Below are positions 26,591 through 36,196 of a stretch of DNA of 46,107 bases, in pieces. Both the position numbers and the translations under genes were made by a program. The notes beneath the pieces were generated by a model. It saw only the letters and a program-made list of their open reading frames with translations, did no database searches and was not told where the DNA came from. Source of the DNA: Bacteroides finegoldii DSM 17565 (GTDB lineage Bacteria > Bacteroidota > Bacteroidia > Bacteroidales > Bacteroidaceae); assembly GCF_000156195.1 (NCBI RefSeq), contig NZ_GG688323.1:234868-280974 (forward strand), written 5' to 3'. Within the stretch, counting starts at the first letter, position 1, and the number at the start of each line of letters is the position of its first letter.

Positions 26591-26703
26591 ATCTCTCATA
26601 TCTCTCATAAATTTGATGTAATGTTCATATTATCAGCAATATACTGCAATGAGAGATGTTTTGTTTTCATGCATCTCTCATGCATTTCTCATATATCTCT
26701 CAT
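26591..26703. repeat. ATCTCTCAT repeats
   Basis: Direct copies start at 26591, 26600, 26673 and 26695, with a variant ATTTCTCAT at 26684. One inverted copy (ATGAGAGAT) lies at 26649-26657. The spacing within each group is 9-11 bases, about one helical turn. Confidence 0.75.
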
Positions 26704-26746
26704 TACAATCTAACGGTTGTTTATAGGTGAAGCTACTTATATTGTT

Positions 26747-26812
26747 GGATTATCTAGCCGCCATTGACGGATTATTTAGCCATCATTGATGGATTATTTA
26801 GCTTGCATTTCA
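26747..26812. repeat. Three 22-base tandem repeats
   Basis: Units at 26747-26768, 26769-26790 and 26791-26812 share GGATTATNTAGC. Units one and two also share the ATTGA near their ends. The third has diverged in its second half. Confidence 0.75.
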
Positions 26813-26820
26813 ATCGTTCC

Positions 26821-26894
26821 ACTATAGTGAACGGTTTCGTGCACTCTAGTGAACAGTGCTGTCTACTCTAGTAAACAGATCTGTTCACTAGAGT
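26821..26894. repeat. ACTCTAGTGAACAG repeats with a 30-base near-palindrome
   Basis: Direct copies start at 26821 (ACTATAGTGAACGG), 26843 (ACTCTAGTGAACAG) and 26865 (ACTCTAGTAAACAG), spaced exactly 22 bases. An inverted copy at 26881-26894 (CTGTTCACTAGAGT) pairs with the third across two bases, with one mismatch in 14. The 22-base period equals that of the neighbouring tandem repeat. Confidence 0.8.
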
Positions 26895-27146
26895 AGAACG
26901 GTTTGAATGTTTATTTGATAATGTGACAAACTGGTTGATATACAATATATTGTATGCTAATAGATACATGAATTACCGTTAGCTTTTGTATGAAATGTAA
27001 GGTGTGTGCGCTTCAACTCTTATTGCTTTCCGGAATGGCTGAGAAATGTGATAATAATGGTATAGTAAACCTACTTCTATAGACAGCAAAATATATAACT
27101 AGCGATATTATTGGGGTTTTATATTCATAAGTCGTGTTTTTTTATG

Positions 27147-27154
27147 TACTTTTG
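27147..27154 (+). promoter_or_regulatory. -7 box for the iron-exporter genes
   Basis: TACTTTTG lies 24 bases before the ATG at 27179. Confidence 0.6.
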
Positions 27155-27178
27155 ATGAGAATTTTAGAAAGATGAGTC

Positions 27179-27799
27179 ATGTTGCATATCAATAATGCCT
27201 GTATTGCTTTTGGGGCAGAAGTGCTTTTCTCCGGTTTTAATCTGAATCTGGAACAGGGAGAAACCGCTTGTATCGTGGGGCAGTCCGGTTGCGGAAAAAC
27301 TTCATTGTTGAATGCGGTGATGGGATTTGTGCCGTTAAGAGAAGGGACCATTCAAGTGGGAGGGACGTTGCTGGATATATCGACCATAGATGTCGTCCGG
27401 CGACAGATTGCATGGATTCCCCAAGAATTGGCACTTCCGTTTGAGTGGGTGAAAGATATGGTTACCCTTCCGTTTGAGCTGAAAGTGAATCGTTCCGTTC
27501 CCTTTTCGGAGGAGAGATTATACGCTTGTTTTGACGAATTGGGCTTGGAACACGAATTATATGTAAAGAGAGTGAATGAGGTATCCGGCGGACAGCGCCA
27601 GCGTATAACATTGGCTGTGGCTGCAATGCTTAATAAACCGTTGATTATCATTGACGAACCGACGTCTGCATTGGATGCGGGGGCGACTGATAAAGTATTG
27701 TCTTTTTTTCGGCGGCAGGCAGAAAGAGGGGCGGCAGTGTTGGCGGTATCTCACGACAAAGACTTTGCAGCGGGATGTCATTATGTAATAGAACTATAA
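27179..27799 (+). CDS. fetA: ABC transporter ATPase, FetA-like (iron export)
   Basis: The compact 206-residue ATPase has Walker A GQSGCGKT (34-41), the signature VSGGQRQR, Walker B LIIIDEP and the switch histidine in AVSHDKD. The short length and the following UPF0014 permease identify it as FetA-like. In E. coli the FetAB pair exports iron and protects against oxidative stress. The metal specificity here is inferred by homology. The permease gene starts 31 bases after the stop. No iron box or regulator is visible nearby. Confidence 0.85.
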   Translation: MLHINNACIAFGAEVLFSGFNLNLEQGETACIVGQSGCGKTSLLNAVMGFVPLREGTIQVGGTLLDISTIDVVRRQIAWIPQELALPFEWVKDMVTLPFELKVNRSVPFSEERLYACFDELGLEHELYVKRVNEVSGGQRQRITLAVAAMLNKPLIIIDEPTSALDAGATDKVLSFFRRQAERGAAVLAVSHDKDFAAGCHYVIEL

Positions 27800-27830
27800 T
27801 TAAGAACCAGATGGAATACTAAACTATATA

Positions 27831-28625
27831 GTGGGAACGATTGACATATCATATTATAATCTTCTTGTAGGTTTGCTTCTGCTTGCCATTCCATTCTTTT
27901 ATCTGTGGAAATTCAAGACAGGACTGCTAAAACCTGCTGTGATTGGCACATTACGGATGATTATCCAACTGTTTCTTATCGGTATGTATCTGAAATACCT
28001 CTTTTTATGGAATAATCCTTTTATTAATTTCCTTTGGGTGGTCGTTATGATATTTGTAGCCGGACAAACCGCATTGGTACGTACCCAGTTGAAACGAAGT
28101 ATTCTGTTAATCCCCGTTACGGTCGGCTTTTTCTGTAGTGTTGTGTTAATAGGGCTTTACTTTATCGGGGTTGTCCTTCAATTGGATAATATTTTTAGCG
28201 CCCAATATTTTATTCCGATATTCGGCATTCTGATGGGGAATATGTTGTCAAGCAATGTTATCGCTTTGAATACCTATTATAGCGGGCTGAAACGTGAACA
28301 ACAATTGTATCGGTATTTATTGGGGAATGGGGCTACAAGGCAGGAAGCCCAAGCTCCATTTATCCGGCAGGCCATTATTAAATCTTTCAGTCCTTTGATT
28401 GCGAATATCGCGGTCATGGGGCTGGTTGCTTTTCCCGGTACGATGATCGGGCAGATTCTGGGGGGAAGCAGCCCGAATGTCGCTATCAAATATCAAATGA
28501 TGATTATGGTGATTACTTTCGCCGCATCCATGTTGTCGTTGATGATTACTATCTCATTGGCTTCACGACGTTCGTTCGATGCGTACGGAAAACTGTTGGA
28601 AGTGACTAAAGAATCCAAGAAATGA
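27831..28625 (+). CDS. fetB: ABC transporter permease, FetB-like (UPF0014)
   Basis: The 264-residue integral membrane protein has about seven hydrophobic helices. It carries the UPF0014 signatures NVIALNTYYSGLKREQ and the loop GATRQEAQAPFIRQAIIKSFSPLIAN, followed by FPGTMIGQILGGSSP. With FetA it forms a putative inner-membrane metal exporter. Translation begins at GTG 27831 (MGTIDISYYNLL), with no closer ATG in frame before the first helix. The next gene, nif3, has its own promoter. Confidence 0.88.
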   Translation: MGTIDISYYNLLVGLLLLAIPFFYLWKFKTGLLKPAVIGTLRMIIQLFLIGMYLKYLFLWNNPFINFLWVVVMIFVAGQTALVRTQLKRSILLIPVTVGFFCSVVLIGLYFIGVVLQLDNIFSAQYFIPIFGILMGNMLSSNVIALNTYYSGLKREQQLYRYLLGNGATRQEAQAPFIRQAIIKSFSPLIANIAVMGLVAFPGTMIGQILGGSSPNVAIKYQMMIMVITFAASMLSLMITISLASRRSFDAYGKLLEVTKESKK

Positions 28626-28651
28626 CAGTCACACGAAAAAAACGATGAGGA

Positions 28652-28667
28652 AGTTATGCGCATAACT
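28652..28667. promoter_or_regulatory. 16-base perfect palindrome at the nif3 promoter (possible operator)
   Basis: AGTTATGCGCATAACT is perfectly symmetric. It ends 11 bases before the TATCTTTG box, so it covers the expected -33 region. A bound protein would block or replace -33 contacts. No regulator can be named. Confidence 0.4.
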
Positions 28668-28678
28668 ATTTAATTTAT

Positions 28679-28686
28679 TATCTTTG
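28679..28686 (+). promoter_or_regulatory. -7 box for nif3 and the zinc-ribbon gene
   Basis: TATCTTTG lies 21 bases before the ATG at 28708 and includes the TTG of a longer possible frame, which is therefore unlikely to be the start. Confidence 0.65.
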
Positions 28687-28707
28687 CGACCAAATTTTCT
28701 ATCAATA

Positions 28708-29505
28708 ATGAAAATTAAGGAAATAGTAAGCGCCCTTGAACGATTCGCGCCTCTGCCATTGCAAGACGGATTTGATAATGTCGGCCTGCAAATCGGATTG
28801 ACAGAAGTGGAAGCAACAGGGGCTTTGTTGTGTCTTGACGTTACCGAAGCAGTGCTGGATGAAGCTATCGCATTGGGGTACAATCTCGTTATATCACATC
28901 ATCCGCTCATTTTCAAAGGCTATAAATCCATTACGGGCAAAGATTATGTGGAACGTTGCATACTGAAGGCAATAAAGAATGATATTGTGATCTATTCAGC
29001 GCATACTAATCTGGATAATGCATACGGGGGAGTTAACTATAAGATAGCTGAAAAAATAGGTTTGAAGAATCTGCAAGTGCTCGAACCGAAAGAGAACAGC
29101 CTGCAAGACGACTTGACGCAGGCAGGTGCGGGTATTGTGGGCGAATTGGATGAACCTGAAACAGAGCTTGAATTCCTGAAACGTATAAAGAAAACTTTTG
29201 AGGTAGGCTGTGTCCGTCATAATAGACTGACAGGCAGGGAGATACAGAAAGTAGCGTTGTGTGGTGGCGCAGGAGCTTTTTTGCTTCCACAGGCCATTCG
29301 GGCAGGTGCGGATGTCTTTATCACGGGTGAAATTAAATATCATGATTATTTTGGTCATGAGGGCGATATTCTGATGGCGGAAATCGGTCATTATGAAAGC
29401 GAACAATATACAAAAGAAATTTTTTATTCTATAATCCGGGATTTATTTCCAAATTTTGCACTCCAATCGAGTAAAATAAATACGAATCCCATAAAATATT
29501 TATAA
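28708..29505 (+). CDS. Nif3-like dinuclear metal centre protein (YbgI family)
   Basis: The 265-residue protein carries the metal ligands of the family: His64 and His65 in ISHHPLIFKG, the histidine and aspartate in SAHTNLDNAYGG, and GHYESEQ near the C-terminus. Members form hexameric rings with two metals per subunit. YbgI is linked to GTP cyclohydrolase I-like activity, but the general role is unsettled. It lacks the long insert seen in 370-residue forms. The start MKIKEIVSALERFAPL follows the promoter box at a normal distance. The next gene begins five bases after its stop, indicating an operon. Confidence 0.92.
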   Translation: MKIKEIVSALERFAPLPLQDGFDNVGLQIGLTEVEATGALLCLDVTEAVLDEAIALGYNLVISHHPLIFKGYKSITGKDYVERCILKAIKNDIVIYSAHTNLDNAYGGVNYKIAEKIGLKNLQVLEPKENSLQDDLTQAGAGIVGELDEPETELEFLKRIKKTFEVGCVRHNRLTGREIQKVALCGGAGAFLLPQAIRAGADVFITGEIKYHDYFGHEGDILMAEIGHYESEQYTKEIFYSIIRDLFPNFALQSSKINTNPIKYL

Positions 29506-29510
29506 GTAAA

Positions 29511-30341
29511 ATGGCTAGAGAAGCAAAAAAAGATCCGAATGAGTTGACGGTAGAACAGAAACTGAAGACACTGTTCCAGCTGCAAACTATGTTGTCTAAG
29601 ATTGACGAGATCAAAACATTGAGAGGTGAACTTCCGTTGGAAGTGCAAGACCTTGAAGATGAGATTGCCGGTTTGAGTACTCGTATCGATAAGATTAAAG
29701 CTGAAGTAGATGAATTGAAAGCTGCTATTGCCGGTAAGAAGGTAGAGATTGAAACGGCTAAGGCTTCGGTTGAAAAATATAAGTCACAGCAAGACAATGT
29801 TCGCAACAACCGTGAATATGACTTCTTGACAAAAGAAATTGAATTCCAGACGTTGGAGATCGAGCTTTGTGAGAAGAGAATCAAGGAGTATTCTGCAGAC
29901 AAAGAAGAGAAAGAGGGTGAAGTTGTGAAAAACGAACAGGTCTTGGATGAAAGAAAAAAAGACCTTGAACAGAAGAAGGGCGAGTTGGATGAGATTATCT
30001 CTGAAACCAAGCAGGAAGAAGAAAAGTTGAGAGACAAAGCCAAAGATCTGGAAACTAAAATTGAGCCGCGTCTATTGCAGTCATTCAAACGTATACGTAA
30101 AAATTCTCGTAACGGACTGGGTATCGTATATGTACAACGTGACGCGTGCGGTGGTTGCTTTAACAAGATTCCGCCTCAGAGACAATTGGATATTCGCTCT
30201 CGTAAGAAGGTGATCGTTTGCGAATATTGCGGACGTATCATGATTGACCCGGAATTGGCTGGTGTACAGATTGAACATAAGGCTGAAGAAGCTCCCGCAC
30301 CAACAACCAAAAGAGCGATCAGAAGAAAAAGTGCAGAATAA
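29511..30341 (+). CDS. Coiled-coil zinc-ribbon protein (CT398/COG1579 type)
   Basis: The 276-residue protein is almost all coiled coil from about 15 to 190, rich in Lys and Glu (KIDEIKTL, LKAAIAGKKVEIETAK), ending in a C4 zinc ribbon (ACGGCFNKIP and VCEYCGRIMIDPEL). A basic tail KRAIRRKSAE closes it. Relatives such as chlamydial CT398 have been linked to sigma-54 and type III secretion, but no general role is known. It is coupled to nif3 (five bases) and followed by a strong terminator, a pairing I recall as common in Bacteroidota. Confidence 0.88.
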   Translation: MAREAKKDPNELTVEQKLKTLFQLQTMLSKIDEIKTLRGELPLEVQDLEDEIAGLSTRIDKIKAEVDELKAAIAGKKVEIETAKASVEKYKSQQDNVRNNREYDFLTKEIEFQTLEIELCEKRIKEYSADKEEKEGEVVKNEQVLDERKKDLEQKKGELDEIISETKQEEEKLRDKAKDLETKIEPRLLQSFKRIRKNSRNGLGIVYVQRDACGGCFNKIPPQRQLDIRSRKKVIVCEYCGRIMIDPELAGVQIEHKAEEAPAPTTKRAIRRKSAE

Positions 30342-30367
30342 TCTACCGCTTTTTGATTATATATTTC

Positions 30368-30397
30368 AAAGCTCCGCATCATGCGGGGCTTTTTTTA
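30368..30397 (+). terminator. Terminator after the zinc-ribbon gene
   Basis: AAGCTCCGCA pairs with TGCGGGGCTT around TCA, followed by a run of seven or more T. It separates nif3 and the zinc-ribbon gene from the RND efflux operon. Confidence 0.88.
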
Positions 30398-30478
30398 TCT
30401 CCCTTTCTTAACATACCCAAAATAAACAAACCAAACCTTTGGTTGTTATCATATCATTTCATAAAAACCTGAACTGAT

Positions 30479-31876
30479 ATGAATATACGAATGTGGGGCA
30501 TATCGCTCTTTATGTTTCTTTCTACTGTATCTGCGGTTGGGCAAACTGCAAACTGTTACCTGAAGGCGCCTCTTCCTGATGAATGGGAGGAGAGTGGACA
30601 AGTATTTCAACAGACGCTTCCTGTGGATGATTATTGGTGGAAATCTTTCCGAGACACCAAGCTGGATTCTCTGATCACTTTGGCGGTAGACCGCAATTTC
30701 TCTGTTGCGATGGCTATTAACCGCATATCTGCTGCCCGTGCCAATCTCTGGATGGAGCGCAGTAACTTTTTCCCTTCTGTCGGATTGAATGCCGGATGGA
30801 CTCGCGAGGAGACAAGCGGTAATATCAGTGCCGCTCCTCAATCTACGGAACATTATTATGGCGCATCACTCAGTATGAGTTGGGAAGTGGATGTATTCGG
30901 CAGTATCCGTAAGCGTGTGAAAGCGCAGAAAGAGAATTTTGCTGCAAGTAAAGAGGAGTATACGGGGGTGATGATTTCTATGGCGGCCGAGGTGGCCTCA
31001 GCTTATATCAATCTACGGGAATTTCAGCAGCAGCTTGAGGTGGTGAAGAAGAATGTCGCCTCGCAGGAAGAAGTGCTGAAAATCACGGAAGTACGTTATA
31101 ACACCGGACTTGTGGCTAAGTTGGACGTGGCACAGGCTAAGTCGGTTTTGTATAGCACGAGAGCTTCCATTCCACAATTGGAAGCAGGTATCAACCAATA
31201 TATCACGACACTGGCCGTTTTGCTTGGAATGTATCCTCAGGAGATTCGCCCAGTGCTGGAAACGGTGGGGATTTTACCCGATTATATGGAACCGATCGGA
31301 GTGGGTATGCCTGTCGATTTATTATTGAGAAGACCCGATGTGCGGAGTGCGGAACGGAATGTGAATGCGCAGGCAGCATTACTCGGAGCTTCTAAGGCCG
31401 ACTGGTTGCCGAAAGTTTTTCTGAAAGGTTCGTTTGGCTATGCTGCCCGCGATTTAAAGGATCTGGTGAAGAGTAAAAGTATGACTTATGAGATTGCTCC
31501 GGCATTGAGTTGGACAATCTTCAGTGGAGGACAATTGGTAAATGCCACCAGACTGGCAAAAGTTCAATTGGACGAAACGATCAATCAATTTAATCAAACG
31601 GTTCTGACTGCTGTACAGGAAACGGATAATGCGATGAATGCTTATCGTAATTCCATCAAGCAGATTGTGGCGTTGAGGGAGGTGCGCAATCAAGGTGTGG
31701 AGACGTTGAAACTTTCTTTAGAACTTTATAAACAGGGGCTTTCACCGTTCCAGAATGTGCTCGACGCCCAACGTTCTCTGCTATCTTATGAGAATCAGCT
31801 GGTGCAAGCGGAAGGCAGTTCATTATTGCAACTGATAACCCTTTATAAAGCATTGGGCGGAGGCTGGAGAGAATAA
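30479..31876 (+). CDS. Outer membrane efflux factor (TolC/NodT-like)
   Basis: The 465-residue protein has an N-terminal signal peptide (about 1-21) and the duplicated alpha-barrel architecture of the outer membrane factor family, seen in repeats such as ITEVRYNTGLVAKLDVAQAK and LELYKQGLSPFQNVLDAQRS. LLRRPDVRSAERNVNAQAALLGASKA is a hallmark of the NodT subgroup, with no lipid-anchor cysteine at the usual place. It forms the outer-membrane channel for the adaptor and RND pump downstream (gaps 35 and 46 bases). Here the channel gene comes first in the operon, a less common order. No regulator gene adjoins. Confidence 0.92.
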   Translation: MNIRMWGISLFMFLSTVSAVGQTANCYLKAPLPDEWEESGQVFQQTLPVDDYWWKSFRDTKLDSLITLAVDRNFSVAMAINRISAARANLWMERSNFFPSVGLNAGWTREETSGNISAAPQSTEHYYGASLSMSWEVDVFGSIRKRVKAQKENFAASKEEYTGVMISMAAEVASAYINLREFQQQLEVVKKNVASQEEVLKITEVRYNTGLVAKLDVAQAKSVLYSTRASIPQLEAGINQYITTLAVLLGMYPQEIRPVLETVGILPDYMEPIGVGMPVDLLLRRPDVRSAERNVNAQAALLGASKADWLPKVFLKGSFGYAARDLKDLVKSKSMTYEIAPALSWTIFSGGQLVNATRLAKVQLDETINQFNQTVLTAVQETDNAMNAYRNSIKQIVALREVRNQGVETLKLSLELYKQGLSPFQNVLDAQRSLLSYENQLVQAEGSSLLQLITLYKALGGGWRE

Positions 31877-31911
31877 AAAAGAATCTAATAAAAAAATATA
31901 ACCGAACGGAT

Positions 31912-33021
31912 ATGAAAAAACTAATGTATATCTTTCTTGCGCTGCCCATATTGACAGGATGCAAGGAGAAGAAAAGCACAGGAGCAATGGGAGGAATGCC
32001 TACTCCTGAAATTAGCGTGACTAAACCGGTAGTGAAGGACATTACTCTGACGAAAGATTACCCGGGATACCTGACAACGGAGCAAACGGTAAATCTTGTG
32101 GCCAGAGTAAACGGGACTTTGCAGTCCACCTCCTATACTCCGGGAGGAAGGGTAAAGAAAGGACAGTTACTTTTTGTCATCGAGCCTACATTATATAAGG
32201 ATAAGGTGGAACAGGCGAAAGCGGATCTGCAAACAGCTCAGGCGCAGCTGGAGTACGCACGCAGTAATTACAGCCGTATGAAAGAGGCTATCAAAAGTGA
32301 TGCGGTGAGTCAGATACAACTGCTACAGTCGGAAGCCAATGTGACAGAAGGGATCGCGGCTGTGAATAATGCGGAAGCCGCTTTGAGTACGGCGCATACG
32401 AATCTGGGATATTGTTATGTGCGTGCTCCGTTTGACGGGACTATCACGAAATCGACTGTGGACATAGGGAGTTATGTGGGCGGATCTTTACAGCCCGTTA
32501 CTTTGGCTACTATCTATAAGGATAATCAGATGTATGCGTATTTTAATGTAGCGGACAATCAGTGGTTGGGCATGGCGATGAATGACAATCAATCGGCAAA
32601 GAACCTGCCGCAAAAGATTATGGTACAATTGGGTAAGGATGGAACGGAGTCTTATCCTGCCGTGTTGGATTATTTATCCCCGAATGTGGATATGAGTACG
32701 GGAACATTGATGGTACGCGCTAATTTTGATAATCCGAAAGGGCTTCTGAAAAGCGGGTTGTATGTGAGTATAACTCTTCCTTATGGCGAAGCCTCAAATG
32801 CTGTATTGGTGAAGGAAGCTTCTATAGGAACGGATCAGTTAGGTAAATTTCTGTATGTCGTAAATGACTCGAACGTAGTTCGTTACCGTCATATTGAGGT
32901 GGGGCAGTTAATGGGTGATACCCTGCGTCAGGTATTGGAGGGCATTTCTCCTCAAGAGCGGTATGTCACGGAAGCTCTGATGAAAGTCAGAGATGGAATG
33001 AAGGTAAAGCCTGTACCTTAA
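31912..33021 (+). CDS. RND efflux periplasmic adaptor (membrane fusion lipoprotein)
   Basis: The 369-residue protein has a lipoprotein signal with lipobox LTGC and lipidation at Cys17. The membrane fusion protein domains follow: a lipoyl half (GTLQSTSYTPGGRVKKGQLLF), a helical hairpin (about 95-155), the second lipoyl half (YVRAPFDGTITKSTVDIGSYV), and beta-barrel and proximal domains. It links the RND pump at 33068 to the outer membrane channel at 30479. Substrates cannot be predicted. Confidence 0.94.
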   Translation: MKKLMYIFLALPILTGCKEKKSTGAMGGMPTPEISVTKPVVKDITLTKDYPGYLTTEQTVNLVARVNGTLQSTSYTPGGRVKKGQLLFVIEPTLYKDKVEQAKADLQTAQAQLEYARSNYSRMKEAIKSDAVSQIQLLQSEANVTEGIAAVNNAEAALSTAHTNLGYCYVRAPFDGTITKSTVDIGSYVGGSLQPVTLATIYKDNQMYAYFNVADNQWLGMAMNDNQSAKNLPQKIMVQLGKDGTESYPAVLDYLSPNVDMSTGTLMVRANFDNPKGLLKSGLYVSITLPYGEASNAVLVKEASIGTDQLGKFLYVVNDSNVVRYRHIEVGQLMGDTLRQVLEGISPQERYVTEALMKVRDGMKVKPVP

Positions 33022-33067
33022 AGAGTAGTTCTTTCATTTCAAGTATTAATCCTAAACTTATAGATCT

Positions 33068-36000
33068 ATGTTTTCTAAATTTTTCATAAACCGACCGATC
33101 TTCGCTACGGTGCTTGCACTGCTTATTGTGGTAGCCGGTCTGGTGACACTAAATATATTGCCGGTAGCGCAATTTCCGGAGATTACACCACCGACGGTAC
33201 AAGTATCGGCCGTTTATCCGGGTGCAAATGCCGAGACGGTAGCCCAAACGGTAGGTATTCCTATCGAACAGCAGGTGAATGGAGTAGATGGTATGCTTTA
33301 TATGTCTTCCAACTCTTCATCTTCGGGAGCATACTCTCTGACTATCACTTTTGCCGTTGGAACGGATATTGACATGGCAACTGTGCAAGTGCAAAACAGG
33401 GTGAGTATCGCGCAATCATCACTTCCGGAACCGGTGGTGGTGCAAGGAGTGACTGTACAGAAACAATCTTCGAACATCGTTATGTTCTTGACAATGGCTT
33501 CGCAGGATTCTGTCTATAACAGTTTGTACCTTACCAACTATGCGAAATTAAATCTTGTCGACCAGTTAACCCGTGTGCCGGGAGTCGGTGCGGTAAATGT
33601 CATGGGAGCCGGAGATTATTCTATGCGTGTCTGGCTGGATCCTGAAGCTATGCGGATTCGCAATATTTCACCGCAGCAAGTCTATCAGGCCATTCAGGCG
33701 CAGAACGTAGAGGTTTCTGCCGGGTATATCGGTCAACCTATCGGACAGGATAATAAGAATGCGTTTCAGTATACGTTGAATGTGCAGGGGAGACTTACCT
33801 CACCGGAACAGTTTGGCAATATCATCATCCGTACGGAAAAGGACGGAGCAATGCTTCACCTGAAAGATATTGCACGAATTGATCTGGGTTCTGCTTCTTA
33901 TGGAGTGGTATCCCGGCTGAATGGGAAACCTACGGCTGCCATTGCTATTTATCAGCAACCGGGATCCAACTCATTGGATGTATCGAAAGGGGTGAAAGCC
34001 AAAATGGAGGAATTGGGAGCGAACTTTCCGTCAGGTGTTACTTATAACGTTACGTTGGATACAACGGATGTGATTCATGCTTCCATTGATGAGGTGATGG
34101 TGACGTTCTTTGAGACTACTTTGCTGGTGGTGCTTGTTATTTTCTTGTTCCTTCAGAATTGGAGGGCGGTTATTATTCCTTGTCTCACCATTCCGGTCTC
34201 TTTGATTGGTACTCTTGCTGTGATGGCGGCATTTGGCTTCTCTATCAATACATTGACGTTGTTCGGATTGATTTTGGCAATCGCCATTGTGGTGGATGAT
34301 GCGATAGTGGTGGTGGAGAACGCTTCGAGGTTACTGGAAACCGGACAATATTCGCCTCGCGAAGCAGTGACAAAAGCGATGGGAGAGATTACCGGTCCTA
34401 TTGTCGGTGTGGTTCTTGTGTTGCTTGCCGTATTTGTTCCTACTATGTTGATTAGTGGAATTTCCGGTCAGCTATATAAGCAGTTTGCGTTGACTATTGC
34501 TGCTTCGACCGTGTTGAGCGGTTTTAATTCATTGACGTTGACACCTGCGCTTTGCGCGCTTTTTCTCGAAAAGAGCAAACCTTCCAAATTTTTTATCTAT
34601 CGGGGATTCAATAAGGCTTATGATAAAACGCAGGGAGTATATGACGGAATCGTTAAATGGCTGCTTAAACGACCGGGATTTAGTTTTATTTCTTATGCCA
34701 TTTTGACAGTTATTGCTGTTCTTCTATTTATGCGCTGGCCTTCTACGTTCGTTCCCGATGAAGATGACGGATATTTCATTGCTGTGGTTCAATTGCCTCC
34801 TGCTGCCAGTCTGGAGCGTACACAAGCGGTTGGAAATCAAATTAATGCCATACTTGATTCGTATCCTGAGGTACAGAACTATATAGGTATTACTGGTTTT
34901 TCCGTTATGGGAGGTGGTGAGCAGAGTAATTCGGCTACTTATTTTGTCGTACTGAAAAACTGGAACGAAAGGAAAGGGAAGGAGCACACGGCTGCCGCTG
35001 TAGTCAACCGTTTCAACGGTGAGGCGTATATGACAATCCAAGCCGGGCAGGTGTTTGCTATGGTTCCACCGGCTATTCCAGGATTAGGGGCTTCGGGAGG
35101 TCTGCAGCTTCAGGTAGAGGATAGGAAAAACCTGGGATCTACGGAGATGCAGCAGGCTATCGATGCTTTATTGGCTTCTTACCATACCAAACCTGCTCTG
35201 GCTTCTATATCCAGCCAGTATCAAGCAAATGTACCGCAGTATTTTTTGAATATCGATCGGGATAAAGTTCAATTTATGGGTATTGCCTTGAATGATGTCT
35301 TTTCTACGTTAGGATATTATATGGGAGCGGCGTATGTGAATGATTTTGTAGAGTTCGGACGTATCTATCAGGTGAAGATCGAGGCGCGTGATCAGGCGCA
35401 AAGGGTGATCGATGATGTGCTGAAATTGAGTGTGCCGAATTCTGCGGGAGAGATGGTACCTTTCTCTTCTTTTACTAAAGTAGAAGAACAGTTGGGGCAA
35501 GATCAGATTAACCGGTATAATATGTATTCTACTGCGGCTTTGACCTGCAATGTGGCTCCGGGAAGCAGTACGGGGCAGGCTATTCAAGAGATGGAGGCTT
35601 TGTTCAAGGAACAGTTAGGTGATGAATTCGGGTATGAATGGACTTCTGTTGCATACCAGGAAACGCAGGCTGGGAATACAACGACCATTGTTCTGGTCAT
35701 GGCTTTGATTGTCGCATTTCTAGTGTTGGCTGCGCAGTACGAAAGTTGGACCAGTCCGGTAGCGGCGGTTATTGGTTTGCCGGTAGCATTGTTGGGAGCG
35801 ATGATCGGTTGTCTGATAATGGGGACTCCGGTAAGTATTTATACGCAGATTGGTATTATCCTGTTGATTGCGCTTTCGGCAAAGAACGGAATTCTGATTG
35901 TGGAGTTTGCCCGTGATTTCCGCGCTGAGGGGAATTCGATCCGTGATGCGGCATTTGAAGCGGGACATGTTCGTCTGCGACCGATCTTAATGACATCATT

Positions 36001-36196
36001 TGCTTTCGTTTTGGGAGTAATGCCGTTGCTGTTTGCTACCGGTGCAGGTGCGGAAAGTCGTATCGCACTGGGGGCTGCAGTGGTATTCGGTATGGCAATG
36101 AATACGTTGCTGGCTACGGTTTATGTACCTAATTTCTATGAGCTGATGCAGAAATTGCAAGAAAAATTCGGTGGGAAAAAGAAGGTGGCGGGATGA
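33068..36196 (+). CDS. RND multidrug efflux permease (HAE1/AcrB-like)
   Basis: This is 1042 residues, the normal AcrB size. It starts [20 protein letters not shown], and the proton relay is intact: Asp410-Asp411 in [11 protein letters not shown] and Lys939 in [11 protein letters not shown]. Twelve membrane helices and two large periplasmic loops are expected. It uses the proton gradient to expel hydrophobic compounds through its partners upstream. Spacing from the adaptor is 46 bases. No repressor gene is linked, so control is probably remote. Confidence 0.96.
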   Translation: MFSKFFINRPIFATVLALLIVVAGLVTLNILPVAQFPEITPPTVQVSAVYPGANAETVAQTVGIPIEQQVNGVDGMLYMSSNSSSSGAYSLTITFAVGTDIDMATVQVQNRVSIAQSSLPEPVVVQGVTVQKQSSNIVMFLTMASQDSVYNSLYLTNYAKLNLVDQLTRVPGVGAVNVMGAGDYSMRVWLDPEAMRIRNISPQQVYQAIQAQNVEVSAGYIGQPIGQDNKNAFQYTLNVQGRLTSPEQFGNIIIRTEKDGAMLHLKDIARIDLGSASYGVVSRLNGKPTAAIAIYQQPGSNSLDVSKGVKAKMEELGANFPSGVTYNVTLDTTDVIHASIDEVMVTFFETTLLVVLVIFLFLQNWRAVIIPCLTIPVSLIGTLAVMAAFGFSINTLTLFGLILAIAIVVDDAIVVVENASRLLETGQYSPREAVTKAMGEITGPIVGVVLVLLAVFVPTMLISGISGQLYKQFALTIAASTVLSGFNSLTLTPALCALFLEKSKPSKFFIYRGFNKAYDKTQGVYDGIVKWLLKRPGFSFISYAILTVIAVLLFMRWPSTFVPDEDDGYFIAVVQLPPAASLERTQAVGNQINAILDSYPEVQNYIGITGFSVMGGGEQSNSATYFVVLKNWNERKGKEHTAAAVVNRFNGEAYMTIQAGQVFAMVPPAIPGLGASGGLQLQVEDRKNLGSTEMQQAIDALLASYHTKPALASISSQYQANVPQYFLNIDRDKVQFMGIALNDVFSTLGYYMGAAYVNDFVEFGRIYQVKIEARDQAQRVIDDVLKLSVPNSAGEMVPFSSFTKVEEQLGQDQINRYNMYSTAALTCNVAPGSSTGQAIQEMEALFKEQLGDEFGYEWTSVAYQETQAGNTTTIVLVMALIVAFLVLAAQYESWTSPVAAVIGLPVALLGAMIGCLIMGTPVSIYTQIGIILLIALSAKNGILIVEFARDFRAEGNSIRDAAFEAGHVRLRPILMTSFAFVLGVMPLLFATGAGAESRIALGAAVVFGMAMNTLLATVYVPNFYELMQKLQEKFGGKKKVAG

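Larger units (their letters stand above)
26448..27146. other. 700-base non-coding stretch with three short repeat families
   Basis: No gene above about 35 codons is supportable here. The stretch contains ATCTCTCAT repeats (26591-26703), three 22-base tandem units (26747-26812) and ACTCTAGTGAACAG-type repeats with a near-perfect palindrome (26821-26894). It lies between the divergent promoters of the DUF2148 and iron-exporter genes, each of which needs only a small part of it. The last 200 bases before 27147 show no structure I recognise. Confidence 0.7.

Noticed and set aside
26591..26894. CRISPR array
   Set aside because: Units are short (9-22 bases) without regular unique spacers, and no cas gene is present.
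26990..27082. 31-codon frame starting MKCKVCALQLLLLSG
   Set aside because: It has a hydrophobic stretch like a tiny secreted peptide but no ribosome site, no good promoter and chance length; not claimed as a gene.
29429..30166. 245-codon minus-strand frame
   Set aside because: It is antisense to the zinc-ribbon coiled-coil gene; Ser-rich translation reflects the reverse complement of Lys/Glu-rich codons.
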